Of a DNA stretch of 64,000 nucleotides, positions 1 to 10,529 are shown in pieces; within the stretch, counting starts at the first letter, position 1; each line of letters opens with the position of its first letter. Both the position numbers and the translations under genes were made by a program. Origin of the DNA: Amia ocellicauda (Eukaryota; Chordata; Actinopteri; Amiiformes; Amiidae); contig NW_027102721.1 in assembly GCF_036373705.1 (NCBI RefSeq), positions 1 to 64,000 on the forward strand, written 5' to 3'. A model generated the notes under the pieces. It searched no databases, was not told where the DNA came from, and worked only from the letters and a program-made list of their open reading frames with translations.

Positions 1-323
1 CACTGTAAAAGCACTACTTATTTTAGATCTTTATAGTTATTTTCTTGGCTCAGGTTGTTTTTTAGCGCGTATAAAGGCCTGAAATATTCTTAGTGTTTAT
101 TGACTATAGGTCTTGATGCTTAAAAATGTTTTTTTGAGAGACCAAAAGGTTCTAATAAAAGTTTAGAGTAGAGAGGAGAGAGATCGTCGCCATCTTGGTT
201 TCTATTTGAAATTGATGCAGGGTCATTTTATTGGTTGGTTTTGATATGTTAATTGGTAACAGGACGGCACAAAGGCCAGCCCAGAACAATGCCTTACAAG
301 CAGATCCGGCATCCGGCCATCAG
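1..323. other. Polinton copy 1 left non-coding region upstream of early promoter
   Basis: This is AT-rich sequence with no credible reading frame. Inverted CCAAT boxes (ATTGG) near 230-255 precede the TATA-like site at 324, so the right part is probably promoter sequence. The same stretch occurs in copy 2 from 33376. Confidence 0.5.
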
Positions 324-329
324 TATAAG
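324..329 (+). promoter_or_regulatory. TATA-like box of the Polinton early gene, copy 1
   Basis: TATAAG lies 73 bp upstream of the first ATG (397) of the multi-exon gene. ATTGG (inverted CCAAT) motifs lie about 70-95 bp further upstream. The spacing fits a Pol II core promoter; the assignment is inference. Confidence 0.5.
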
Positions 330-396
330 TATGAAGGTCTGGTCTTCAGCTCGACAGACTCATACTGACCTTTCGATTTAAGCCTAAAGATCAACA

Positions 397-2432
397 ATGT
401 CCGGAAACAACATCAACGACTTCGATTTAAACGAGTTTTTAGGTAAGTCTTCAGATTATTTTCATTAACTCAGAGCGGGTTGTGGGCATGTATTGTAAAT
501 AAGGTTATAACATCTGTTTTAAGTTCTGTAAAATTATTTTTCAGCCAGTCAACAGGAGTTAATTCCCAACGCTGAGGAGATCATCTGGAACAACGACGGT
601 AAGATTTTTGTGTTTGCGCTCAAGGGTTCTTATGTATGGGTGTGTGGTTGTGTTTTGAAGCGGCTCATTAGAGTTATGAAAACGTTTTAATATATATTAA
701 TGGCGGTCTCTTTAATTACACAGAAACTATCGAAAGGCCTGTGATTAATGTCTCCGAGGATCAACCAAGAGAAGTGGTTGTCCCTAGACAGGCTGTCTGC
801 CGACCGGGTAAGAACTAAACCCCTGTTTGTTTGTATAACGTTTCTGTAAGATGTTTGAGGCCCGTCTTGTTAATTTAAAAAAATATCCTTTCTAACAGTA
901 TTAAGAAACGTGGTTCGAGACAACGAAAGGCCTTCCACAGCGAGGGCTTGTTTAGTTTTACCTTCGAGAACCGTAACCTTTCAAGAATCTGAAAGGCCGT
1001 CAGCCCCTGTATCTGATAGCGGTGAGTATATATCTGCCGCTTGTAAGAGGTTAAAGCTTTTTATAAAGCGGGGTGGTTAAAGGTTAAACATGTCTCTTAC
1101 CTTCACAGAAGTGCAAAAAGCTAAACCAGCTGAAAAACATAAGAAACGAATATTCTTTGGAGGTAAGTAAGATCTTTCAAACTTTAATGTTTTTAAAAGG
1201 GTTTTGTTTGCCCGTTGAGGGCTAATATTTAAGCGAGGGGTGCCCATTTCCTGTAGGTCTTGGGGGTTCTGGGAAAGATCTTTAGAAGTCCGGACAGGTC
1301 TAGGCTTGTTTCTGGGGCATGTGTTTAGAAATGACCGATTGCCCGACCGTCTGGTTAGGAAGTAAAGCTGTCCGAAAGGTTTTAGTAAGTTGTTTGGCTT
1401 ATCTCCCGCAATTATACTTCTGTTTTAAAGTGGCTGTAGGAAAAGGCTTGAAGGTGTTCATTGTATTTAATATTTAAACAGATCGTGAAAACGTTTGTGA
1501 AACAGGAAGTCCCGGGATCAGGAAGCGTTTACACTTGGAAGGTTCGTTTAAAAATGAAATGTGGTGTGTGTGTGTATAAAAAGTGTTTTATTAACAATAT
1601 TACATTTAAGAAACAGTTTATTTACAGAGGCTTCTCTGTTTTACATTTATTATCAAGTCCTAATAAATATATTGTCTGTAAATAATAAGGCGTTGTAGTG
1701 AATGTCTAAGCCTATTTTCAAAGGTCTAAAAAAGCTAAAGGTTTTGAAGGTCCTGGACATGTTGTTTTAAGTTTGATTTCTGTCGCCGTTTAAAGATGTA
1801 AATGTAATGTATATTTTTATTCTTCCCAAGACTCTTGGGATAGTCATTCTGTGGATGAGCTATTGAGGACAATTACCCCGTCTAAGTGGGATCAAACATC
1901 TTCCCCGGAGAGATCACCGAGAGGATCCTCCACGGTGGTCTTGGAGATCCCCCAACATCTACTCAGGCCACAGCCTTCTGGGGGTAATTCAACAATCCAG
2001 ATTCAGCCCGCCGCATTGTCGGGCGGAACAAATACAGGCAACCAACAACCTCAGGGGTCGCCGTCAGTCAGGGTTGACACACCACCCAACGACGGACTGG
2101 TTTCAACATCGTCCCCCCAGCCCCGTTTCTTGGCTACAGAAACGCTGAACAGTACACCGCGATTGGCCAGGGTGTCACCGCAAAGGCCTTCTTGGTCTCC
2201 GTCCGTGAGTATACGCTCGCTCCCTGCCTCCTTCGACCGAGATTTACCGGAGCGACCATCCTTTGCAGCTGAGCCAGGACACCATCCCCCGGAGCTACTT
2301 CCTGAAGGTCGGCATGAGTTGCTACATACCTTGTTACTAAATCAAAGACTTGTGTTAGTGGGGCAAAACCTTGTGATAGAGAGCCAAAACACCCTTATTA
2401 ATACCCTTACTAACGAATTGTACCGTATTTAA
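397..2432 (+). CDS. Probable spliced early gene of Polinton copy 1 (extent given, introns included)
   Basis: A run of short open segments begins at the ATG at 397 and is bounded by good GTAAGT-like donors and pyrimidine-rich AG acceptors. About seven or eight candidate exons can be seen, and every intron inspected is phase 1. The long last open segment starts after an acceptor at 1830 and ends at 2432. Short exons carry a recurring E-R-P tripeptide. The last segment (about 200 residues) is Pro/Ser/Thr-rich, followed by a Leu/Asn-rich C-terminal tail with heptad-like spacing that could be a coiled coil. Alternative 3' ends are possible: a candidate exon near 1628 reads to a stop and contains AATAAA. 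Early genes of related adenoviruses are spliced. I do not recognise the product; a regulatory or host-interaction role is a guess from its position. Confidence 0.5.
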
Positions 2433-2495
2433 TGTTTTAATAGATACAAAACGCCTTACTATTGTGGGTTGTTGGAAAAATAAAAAATAAAAAAA

Positions 2496-2699
2496 ATGTC
2501 CGGACTTGGTAAAAGAACTCACAAACTAAAGGATTATGAACAAGTTAGGGCCCCAAAAAGACCTTCCCGAGAGAACACCCTCGGCCCTGTTGTGAACTCC
2601 TCTGATGTCCCAATGAACCAGGAACTATTACAAATGATAAATGATTTAAATAACCCCCAATCACCACCGATAGAATGTGAATTACCAGACTTACCGTGA
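2496..2699 (+). CDS. Small ORF upstream of PolB, copy 1
   Basis: This 67-residue frame opens with an ATG in an A-rich context and ends just upstream of the first PolB ATG. The N-terminal half is Lys/Arg-rich (G-K-R-T-H-K-L-K). The second half holds one copy of a short motif, N-Q-E-L-L-Q-M-I-N-D-L-N-N. Related copies of that motif occur at the start of the PolB frame. It could be a separate small protein or the first coding part of the PolB transcript; the sequence alone does not decide. No known family is recognised. Confidence 0.4.
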   Translation: MSGLGKRTHKLKDYEQVRAPKRPSRENTLGPVVNSSDVPMNQELLQMINDLNNPQSPPIECELPDLP

Positions 2700-2716
2700 A
2701 CCCCGACCTGTTACAG

Positions 2717-5700
2717 ATGGTCAATGATCTAAATAACCACCTCCCAACGGTAGCGCTTATAGAGGTTCAACCCCTAGTTCACCCCGATTTGTTTGAAATG
2801 GTGGAGGCTTTGGAGACGCTACCCCGACCAAATTCTGCCCCTATTATAAATGATTTGAGACAATTAGAACACAGTACGGCGGCAGAAGCAGCCGTCACTA
2901 TAGAGGAGGGTCTTGACATTAACCGGGTGGATATCTTTGAAGGACTTTTACAGGCTTTAAATGAGCCTCCTCAAAAAGGGGGTTTTGTAGATGTCAGCGG
3001 TGGGGGTGTTCGGAATGTGGAGGGTTCTGAGACTGATAAGGCTGTGGATGACATGCTCTGTGAGAATGTAGGGGTTGAAGGCTTTGTTCAAAATGATGAT
3101 GTGTCCAAAAGTACCAGTGATCCCGTGATTATAGATAGACCGGCCTATAACAATTTTGAAATGATTCAGCGTTTTAATTTTGCAGAACTTTTAAATTGTG
3201 ACAATTATGCAGAAATATTTGTCAACATACACGAGGCCTTGCAAAACATGCTTGAACAGGTTGCTGAAAGGGTCAGACCTCGAGATGTTGTACAGTTAGA
3301 ACTCAGAGGGGATGATTTGTTTAGCAACCTATCTGTAATGCTGAGTGGAGATAATTTAGATGTTGATGAATTTCTGGCTAAAATCGAAGCGTTATTGCAA
3401 AGTAACGCATCCATCTTAGCTGATGAAAGTCTGTCTCTGGTAATGAATGTGGTTCCTAACCCTGAGGGTGGGGCGCTTAGAAGACTGTCGAAATGCTTGA
3501 AGAACGACATAATTAGGAACAAGCTCAGGCAATTAGTGGTGAGTTCCAATGGGGACAATAAGCTCTGTTTTGCTTACAGTTTAATAAAACTACTCACCCC
3601 CGACATGCCTGAACCCCAAGCTATGCAAGAGGCTTTAATGCTTCATCAGAGGGCCGGCTTAAACTCTCAACAGATGGTTGCCTTTTCAGACATTGCCATG
3701 TTTGAGGAGTTGTTGTCTTTAAAAATTGTTGTGTGGTACCGTTGTGAGGTAAAGGAAGTATTTGTGAAATTTCAGACACATCCTGAAACCCATACACAGA
3801 CACTGTTTCTCTTCCTAAGTGATAGTCATTACTTTGGAATAAAGAGTTTGACGGCTTTTTTGGGTTGTTCGTATGTTTGTCATTGGTGTTATAAGGCCTT
3901 CAATGATAAGCTTAAGCACCGCTGTGACGGTTACTGTAACGTCTGTTTCAATCCGCAATGTCGTAAGGGTTTGGCCCCTACCATCCGATGTAAAGATTGC
4001 TTAAGGATTTGTCTCTCCGCGTTCTGTTTTTCCGAACATAAGGTGCAGAGGGCCGCTGCTGAGGGGGTTAAAAAACGGAGTTATTGTGATCAAACTAAAT
4101 ATTGCCCGCAGTGTTGCCTCCAGTACCGTTTTCATGAGGTAAAACCACACAAATGTCTGGAACCGAGATGTAGGATCTGTAATGCGGATTTAACCCCGGG
4201 GTCTGAACACCAGTGCTTTATTCAGCCGGTTAAAAAGGAGCCGCCGCACAACCGGTATGTCTTTTTTGATTTTGAATGCCGGCAAGAAAACGGGGTCCAT
4301 GTTGCTAATTATATACACTGTATTGACATGTTGGATTGTGAGTGGTCAGCTAGCGGTGAGAGTTGTGTCAGGGATTTCTTTACGCGGTATCGCGGTCCAA
4401 AATACCTCAATTACACATTTATTGCCCACAATGCTAAGGGTTATGATTCTTACATATTGATGAAGTATCTGGTGGAAAATGGGGTGACCCCAAAAATAAT
4501 AGCTCAGGGTAGCAAGATCATGTGTTTCACCGACGAGGCTTTCAACCAACGTTACATAGACTCGTTAAATTTCCTCCCCATGAAATTGAGCGCTTTGCCT
4601 AAAGCTCTGGGTTTTGAGGCTCAGAAGAAAGGTTGGTTCTGCCATTTTTTTAATACTAAGGACACTCAAAATTATCGAGGGTCCTACCCGCCCGCCTCTT
4701 ATTATGGGGTTGATACTATGATGTCTCATGAGAGGGAGGAATTCTTTAAATGGTACAATACGGTTAAGGGGGGTGTTTTTGATTTCCGAGAAGAGATGGC
4801 CGCTTATTGTAAAAATGATGTGGAGATCCTTAAAGAAGCCTGTTTGCGTTTCCGCACCGAGGTTATCAACACGTCGGGTCTCGACCCTTTGCAAAGTGTG
4901 ACCATAGCGTCTCTCTGCATGAAAATGTATCGATCCAATTTCTTGCAGAAAAACACTATAGCGGACACCACTTCTGACAACTATCGTGCTAGACAAAAGA
5001 ACTTTTCGACTGTCTCCATACAGTGGCTGGAATATCTGAGTGCCCGGGATAACATCTTCATCAGACATGCTTTAAATCAAGGGGAAGTCAAAATGGGTCC
5101 TTACTACTTAGACGGTTTTAGCGACGTGTCCGGGCGGCGTACCGCTTATGAGTTTGCTGGTTGTATTTACCATGGCTGTCCTCAGTGCTTCGACCCAAAC
5201 ACCTTTAACCCCGTAACACAAAAACTCTGCGGTGATATGTACTATGATTTCCAGGAACGAATTGAAACTTTAAAAAACACCTATGGTTTGAATGTACTGG
5301 TGATTTGGGAACACGCGTGGACGACCCTGAAGCAACAGGATGTGGAGGTACAACGGTTTATGGAAACCTTGGACTTTCCTGAACGTCTAGAGCCCAGGGA
5401 TGCGTTATTTGGGGGTCGTACCAACGCCCTCTGTTTACATTATGAGGTAAAGGAGGGTGAGAGAGTAGATTACTATGATTTCACCAGTCTGTACCCTTAT
5501 GTCAACAAGACCAAAATGTACCCGGTGGGGCATCCAACCATTGTTTATCGTGACTTTCTCGAAATCGGACAGTACTTTGGTTTGATCAAAGTCACCATGT
5601 ACCCTCCTCGTGAGCTGTTCCTACCCGTGTTGCCTTACAGGTGTTCGGGAAAATTGATGTTCCCTCTGTGTAGAACGTGTGTGGAAACTGAAAATCAAAA

Positions 5701-6733
5701 TACCTCTTGTCTGCACAGTGATGACGAGAGAGCGCTGACGGGTGTCTGGTGTAGCATTGAGCTTGACAAGGCGGTGGAGAAAGGTTAAAGAGTCGGTAAG
5801 GTGTATGAGGTTTGGCATTTTTCTGAAAAATCTGATACTCTTTTTGCTGAGTACATTATGACCCATCTGAAAGGGAAACAGGAGGCATCGGGCTATCCCT
5901 CATGGTGTGTTGACTCCGCTGCCAAAGAGCGGTACGTTCAGCAATATTTTGAAAAGGAAGGGATCCGTCTAGAGCCGGGGAACATAACTGTAAACCCCGC
6001 CAAGAGACAAATGTCCAAACTGATTTTAAACAGTCTGTGGGGTAAGTTTGGGGAAAGAAATAACCGTCTAAACACAACCTTGATTAAAACCCCTGAACAG
6101 TTTATAGAATTTATCTTTTCCAAACAACATGCAGTATCACACTTTCAATTCTTAAATGACCACGTGGCACAGGTCCAGTGGAGGGCCCCTAAAGATTTCC
6201 CCACCAAACAGGGAAACGTTAATGTTTTCATAGCGGTTTTTACCACGGCTTACGCCCGGCTTGAACTGTACAACTTAATGGATCAGCTGCAGGAACGCAC
6301 GCTCTATCATGATACTGACTCTGTAATCTTTGTCACCAGGCCAGGGGATTGGGTCCCTCCCCTCGGGGACTACCTTGGGGAGTTAACGAGCGAGCTAGAT
6401 CCTCAGGACCACATAGTGGAGTTTGTTTCAGGGGGTCCTAAGACTTACGCATACAGAACGGCTGCGGGTAAGACCTGTATGAAAGTTAAGGGTTTCACTC
6501 TGAACCATTGTAACAACAAGCTCATTAACATCAAGTCTCTGACGACCCTGGTACAAAGTTTTGTAACCGAGAAAGACGCGCCTCCTCGCGAGATTATTAC
6601 AGCCGGAAATCAGATCTATCACAATAAAAAGGGGTACACATTGGAAAATAGATCACTAAACAAACGGTTCAGGGTGGTGTACAATAAAAGAGTGTTGAAG
6701 ACTGATTATACCACTCTGCCTTATGGATATTAG
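2717..6733 (+). pseudogene. polB: Protein-primed family B DNA polymerase, Polinton copy 1 (broken, about one break)
   Basis: This is the replicative polymerase of the element, homologous to the copy-2 gene described at 36092, where domain positions are given. All exonuclease and polymerase motifs are recognisable. The family copies linear DNA from a terminal-protein primer, matching an element with inverted repeats at both ends. The 3' end overlaps the ATPase start by 11 bp. The first in-frame ATG was used as start. The copy is broken, with about one break, so it is listed as a pseudogene. Confidence 0.9.
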
Positions 6734-7394
6734 CAGTGGTTTTGATAACAGACTTCAACACCCTTTCTCCTGTATTATAGCCGGTCCCTCCAATTCGGGT
6801 AAGAGCTATCTTATAAAGAACATCATAGAAGATGTGGACGCAACCGTGTCCCAAGCTCTTGACAACATAGTGTGGTGTTACTCTTGCTGGCAACCTCTCT
6901 ACGATGATTTGGCATCAAAAAAAAATAATCTGAAATTTGTGCAAGGTCTCCCCGCCTCGTTGTGTGACGATGACCTGTTCCCGCCCGGACAAACTAATCT
7001 AGTGATCCTTGATGACCTGATGGAGCAGGCCGGTGACATCAGTGAAGTGGAAAAAGCTTTCACAAAGTACACTCATCATAGGAATTTAAGTATTATTTAT
7101 TTAGTTCAAAATCTATTTTTTCAAGGTAAAAAAAGCCGCACTATTAATTTAAATGCCAATTATATAATTATTTTTAAAAACCCCAGAGATAAACTACAGG
7201 TCACCGTCTTGGCTCGTCAAATGTACCCTAACCAGACCAAATTCTTTTTGGAGGCATTTGAGGATGCCACCAAAAAACCCTACGGGTACTTGATTGTGGA
7301 CTTAAAAGCACAAACCCCAGAAGACTTTCGCCTCAGAACAGGTTTGTGCCCGCCCGATTGGCCGGCAGTGTATGTGCTAAAGAAAAGGAAATAA
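6723..7394 (+). CDS. FtsK/HerA-type genome-packaging ATPase, Polinton copy 1
   Basis: The 223-residue product is the A32-like packaging ATPase found in Polintons and related viruses, expected to drive DNA into the capsid. A Walker A loop G-P-S-N-S-G-K-S is at residues 21-28 and a Walker B strand L-V-I-L-D-D at 93-98. A further conserved T-H-H-R-N-L-S segment and the downstream L-V-Q-N-L-F-F strand (sensor region) are typical. Length matches the family (about 200-250 residues). The ATG lies inside the last codons of PolB (11-bp overlap) and the next gene starts 6 bp after its stop, a compact arrangement. Confidence 0.92.
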   Translation: MDISSGFDNRLQHPFSCIIAGPSNSGKSYLIKNIIEDVDATVSQALDNIVWCYSCWQPLYDDLASKKNNLKFVQGLPASLCDDDLFPPGQTNLVILDDLMEQAGDISEVEKAFTKYTHHRNLSIIYLVQNLFFQGKKSRTINLNANYIIIFKNPRDKLQVTVLARQMYPNQTKFFLEAFEDATKKPYGYLIVDLKAQTPEDFRLRTGLCPPDWPAVYVLKKRK

Positions 7395-7400
7395 ATAAGA

Positions 7401-7736
7401 ATGTCTGTTCGGATTAAAAGAAATCTGCCGCTTTTGCAAATGTTATTTGAGGGGAGCCCGCGCCATAGGAAAGCTGTGCTGGCAGGGGCCCCCTCGGATT
7501 TGATCGAGACCCTGTGTGAAATAGCTTTTAACATCTTACGCGGTAATATACCCCTAACCCCTTCTCAACATTCTAAACTCAAAAAACAAAAAGCGGTTAT
7601 CAAGATCATCGCTAATAAGAAGTATTCTATTAAAAGAAAAAGAAAGAAGATTAATCAAACCGGAGGTTTTATAGGACCGCTGTTGAGCATAGCCGTGCCT
7701 TTCCTAACCAGTCTTCTAGCTTCCAGAGTGGGTTAA
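7401..7736 (+). CDS. Small basic virion-associated protein (Polinton conserved 111-aa protein), copy 1
   Basis: The N-terminal half (S-P-R-H-R-K-A-V-L, then a Leu-rich helix and N-I-P-L-T-P-S-Q) matches a small protein that recurs in Polintons of many animals. A strongly basic stretch at about residues 70-88 (K-R-K-R-K-K) is followed by a Gly/hydrophobic tail resembling a membrane-active or capsid-binding segment. A virion or DNA-condensing role, like adenovirus core peptides, is inference. It starts 6 bp after the ATPase and ends 2 bp before the next ATG. Confidence 0.65.
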   Translation: MSVRIKRNLPLLQMLFEGSPRHRKAVLAGAPSDLIETLCEIAFNILRGNIPLTPSQHSKLKKQKAVIKIIANKKYSIKRKRKKINQTGGFIGPLLSIAVPFLTSLLASRVG

Positions 7737-7738
7737 TA

Positions 7739-8482
7739 ATGGAATATGCTCAGAAAATGTTTTTGATCCCTCAGGAGCAGCTTGAGAAACTGAGAAAAAA
7801 TGTTGTCGGGCCAGAGCCCATTAGACAAACGGCCGAAAACAACCTGGACTCTGAAATGAAAGCTATACTGGCCAGGGCCGATTTAAATCAGTATTCCAAA
7901 GCCCAGATGTATAGCAACACGTTACAGCGCTACCTCCGTCTGGTTAGACAGGGTGAAAAAGATCAAAACATTTTAACTTTAACCATGGCCTCTCAAGAAA
8001 ATGGTTCTGGGACTGATGCGGGGGGTACGGTTGATAAAGATGTTGCGGTGCCCGAACCTGTTGAGAGTTCAGAGGGAGATGTTGTAACGGATGTTTTGAG
8101 AAACATGCCGGCCAGAAGCAAAAGACATGCAGAATATATTCTGCACAAAATGGTTCAGAAACCGCGGGTAACGACTTGGAATGAACAGGGTGAATTTGTT
8201 TTTAAAGGACAACTGATCAAAGGTTCACACATGTTTGATTTGTTGAAGAGTGTCACTAGCACTAATAAGGTACCCGATAGTCGCCGACCTGTAGGCTGGA
8301 ATGCTTTCCTACAGGCGATGGCCTGTCTGAACATGCCCCAATCAACAGTCCCTAACCAGGAAACGCGACAAAAAATCCGTCTGTGTAAAGAGGTGGTGAC
8401 TGATCTGACGCCGATATCTCATTACTCTGACCGTGTTGAGCAACCCTCCTCAGGATCTATCCATCGTTGGGAAGCTTATTAA
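7739..8482 (+). CDS. Conserved Polinton protein of unknown function, copy 1
   Basis: The N-terminal 75 residues begin with M-F-L-I-P-Q-E-Q-L-E-K-L and are predicted helical, a pattern that recurs in Polintons next to the ATPase and small basic protein. An acidic Gly/Glu/Val-rich linker follows (about 85-120), then a second helical block with S-K-R-H-A-E-Y-I-L and a C-terminal domain. No catalytic motif is visible. Its place as last rightward gene, just before the convergent poly(A) region, suggests co-expression with the ATPase. A structural or assembly role is only inferred. Confidence 0.6.
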   Translation: MEYAQKMFLIPQEQLEKLRKNVVGPEPIRQTAENNLDSEMKAILARADLNQYSKAQMYSNTLQRYLRLVRQGEKDQNILTLTMASQENGSGTDAGGTVDKDVAVPEPVESSEGDVVTDVLRNMPARSKRHAEYILHKMVQKPRVTTWNEQGEFVFKGQLIKGSHMFDLLKSVTSTNKVPDSRRPVGWNAFLQAMACLNMPQSTVPNQETRQKIRLCKEVVTDLTPISHYSDRVEQPSSGSIHRWEAY

Positions 8483-8660
8483 TCTCATGTTTTTATTTGT
8501 CTCCCCTGTAAATAAGGAACCGACAAACAATTTTTTTATTTTTTATTTTTATTTTCAAATGTTGTACATTTATTTATAACATAACCCTGCTTTGTATAAG
8601 ATTTGTGTTGAATAAAAACAAAACTAATGATTCAAAGGCTGTTTTCATTATTTTTTCACT
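8483..8660. terminator. Convergent poly(A) region between rightward and leftward Polinton genes, copy 1
   Basis: AATAAA on the plus strand at 8611-8616 can end the rightward transcripts, and AATAAA on the minus strand (TTTATT at 8569-8574) can end the leftward ones. Long T/A runs around 8530-8556 lie between them. No gene fits in this gap. Confidence 0.65.
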
Positions 8661-9218
8661 TTAACACGCATGACATCTTTTAAAATCCTCACAAGAACAC
8701 CCCATCTGTATACATGGCTGGCTAGGGTCGTAAGTAATTGTGTTATAAGGGGGGGTCCACAGTGTCCTGACAAACTCTGCCACTTTTTTATCATTTTGGC
8801 CTAAATCCTCACTGTACAAGGACATAATATCGGGGTATGACCTTCCTTTAGATCTATGATATAAGAAAAACACACAGTGTTGACCACAAGTGAAGGTCTG
8901 AAGACTTTGTACTTGATGACCGCTGTAAATGGTTTCTTGACAGTTGTTGAGCAGAAAGTTATTGATCTTCCGAGGGAAAGGTCTGAAATCCGGGGGGTTT
9001 CCATAGGAATCAAAAAATTCCCCACGGCGGTCCTCCCTTAGATAAATAGCCAGCCAATGTTCTCCGGGCATATTTTTAGGGTGTGTGTTGATTATGTACA
9101 TTGCAGGTAAATTCTTGATCTTAAATTTAGGCAGCTGGTCGCAGGCGTAGACTCCTTGAAACACTTTCCGTGAGCCGTCCAGGGCATTCATGATGTGGTT
9201 GAGCTCTCTGGTGTTCAT
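8661..9218 (-). CDS. pro: Adenain-like cysteine protease (virion maturation), Polinton copy 1
   Basis: This 185-residue protease has the adenovirus-protease arrangement of active-site residues: His54 in G-E-H-W-L-A, Asp70 in F-D-S-Y-G, Gln about 107, and Cys115 in C-G-Q-H-C-V-F-F. The family cleaves capsid and core precursors during virion maturation. The start was set at the second in-frame ATG, which lies 1 bp after the capsid gene stop and sits in a TTATTAAAATG context. A further C-terminal Cys-rich tail (C-S-C-x4-R-C-x-x-C) is present. It is the last gene of the leftward block before the poly(A) signal. Confidence 0.93.
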   Translation of the reverse strand: MNTRELNHIMNALDGSRKVFQGVYACDQLPKFKIKNLPAMYIINTHPKNMPGEHWLAIYLREDRRGEFFDSYGNPPDFRPFPRKINNFLLNNCQETIYSGHQVQSLQTFTCGQHCVFFLYHRSKGRSYPDIMSLYSEDLGQNDKKVAEFVRTLWTPPYNTITYDPSQPCIQMGCSCEDFKRCHAC

Positions 9219-9219
9219 T

Positions 9220-10527
9220 TTAATAATAATCATACAGAACGTTTCTCCTCTGATTCACCTCAATAATGTTGTCAAACACAGCATACACGACCATATTTAC
9301 AGTGCGTGGTAGAGGCTGCTTGAAACGCATCTCCAAACGCATATTGCCCGTCTTCATCAGTGAAAAATGTTGTCCACACTCTTCGTCAGGGGTCAGGTTG
9401 AAACCGTACAGGGTGTAACCGCTGCAGTATTCCCGGCGATCGATCAGCAGAGGTTGATCCTTGAGATGGCGACCCGTAGCCAGTACTAGACTGTAATATT
9501 CACGAACCGCGTTGCCGTTTTCAAAGTCAGGTTGAAAAGGTCTGGATGGAACCTGCACACCATCGACGTACAGTGCTATAAATTCCGCGTTATAATGTTT
9601 AAAGTTAAAGGGGTTCTTGTTGTAAACCCCGGTAAATGCATCATTATCCACGAGACCTATAATAACCTGTTTTGGGAGCTGGCCTAGAAACAGATTTTCC
9701 TGGTTCATCACCCGTGTCCCTGCGGGGATACTGTGGACTTTCATATAGACTCTTTCGATCGGGTACTTGGCGTTTGCCGTCATTAAAGCCTGCGCATGTC
9801 CTAGTTTAACCGCCGGGGAGACGGATACTTTTTTCACAAACAGCGAGGCCGATAATATGGTCAGTTTATATTTTTCAGTATCAGGGGTCATCAGACAAAA
9901 AGCACTTTTACTACGGATCATTTTAATTTTAATGTCTACCCCGTTGAGCATGAGTTTTTCTTGGAAAAATATGTCTGCATGAATATGTCCCATTAGCTCA
10001 AAGGTCCTCCCTTCTGTTGAAAAGGCCGTTCTTTTTTGCAAACCCTTATTGAGTCCCTCTGGATCCTGGTCGTCCATAGCTTCTGGGGTGTCTTTGAAGA
10101 AAAGGCCGGGGCTGAACTGTTTGCTTAGGGTCTCCTCACTATAATTAAGGATACACTCCATCATGGCCCTATAGGGGTAAGTATTGCTGCTTTGACTAAT
10201 GAGCCGATCTCCCAGGGTCACATCCACCTGTGAAAACATGGTGGCCACCGGGTAATTGATGACCCCAGCGTTGGCCGTCTTCTCGATTGCATCGCCATCC
10301 TCATCAGTCACTTTACAGTTCATTAAAATAAATGTGTTATTCAAATCAATATAATCCTCGCCATTGCCAGCAATAAAAAACTCCAGAGGGGCCGTATCTG
10401 AAATTGCGGAAAGATGGGGTATCTCTACATATATGCTCTTATCTATACTCGTTTGAGTGTATGGAACTGTAAACAGATCCAGTTCTGATTTGACGCATTC
10501 TTCCGATAGACTGTGGACAAAAGACAT
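9220..10527 (-). CDS. mcp: Major capsid protein (double jelly roll), Polinton copy 1
   Basis: The 435-residue product matches Polinton/adintovirus major capsid (hexon-like) proteins in length, gene order and features. It has beta-rich blocks with F-I-A-G-N-G-E-D-Y-I-D-L-N early, a T-M-F-S-Q-V-D-V-T-L-G-D strand pair, and a C-terminal R-x-V-N-M-V-V-Y-A strand. In the family, trimers build the icosahedral shell. It sits 2 bp from the core-protein gene upstream and 1 bp from the protease start downstream. The assignment rests on family knowledge plus context, since jelly-roll proteins have no catalytic motif. Confidence 0.88.
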   Translation of the reverse strand: MSFVHSLSEECVKSELDLFTVPYTQTSIDKSIYVEIPHLSAISDTAPLEFFIAGNGEDYIDLNNTFILMNCKVTDEDGDAIEKTANAGVINYPVATMFSQVDVTLGDRLISQSSNTYPYRAMMECILNYSEETLSKQFSPGLFFKDTPEAMDDQDPEGLNKGLQKRTAFSTEGRTFELMGHIHADIFFQEKLMLNGVDIKIKMIRSKSAFCLMTPDTEKYKLTILSASLFVKKVSVSPAVKLGHAQALMTANAKYPIERVYMKVHSIPAGTRVMNQENLFLGQLPKQVIIGLVDNDAFTGVYNKNPFNFKHYNAEFIALYVDGVQVPSRPFQPDFENGNAVREYYSLVLATGRHLKDQPLLIDRREYCSGYTLYGFNLTPDEECGQHFSLMKTGNMRLEMRFKQPLPRTVNMVVYAVFDNIIEVNQRRNVLYDYY

Positions 10528-10529
10528 TT

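Noticed and set aside
1461-1685. 74-codon frame in the early region
   Set aside because: It begins without ATG and crosses candidate splice sites; parts of it are probably exons of the spliced gene read in another frame.
4565-5068. 167-codon minus-strand frame inside PolB and similar antisense frames in capsid genes
   Set aside because: They are shadows of well-supported genes on the other strand.
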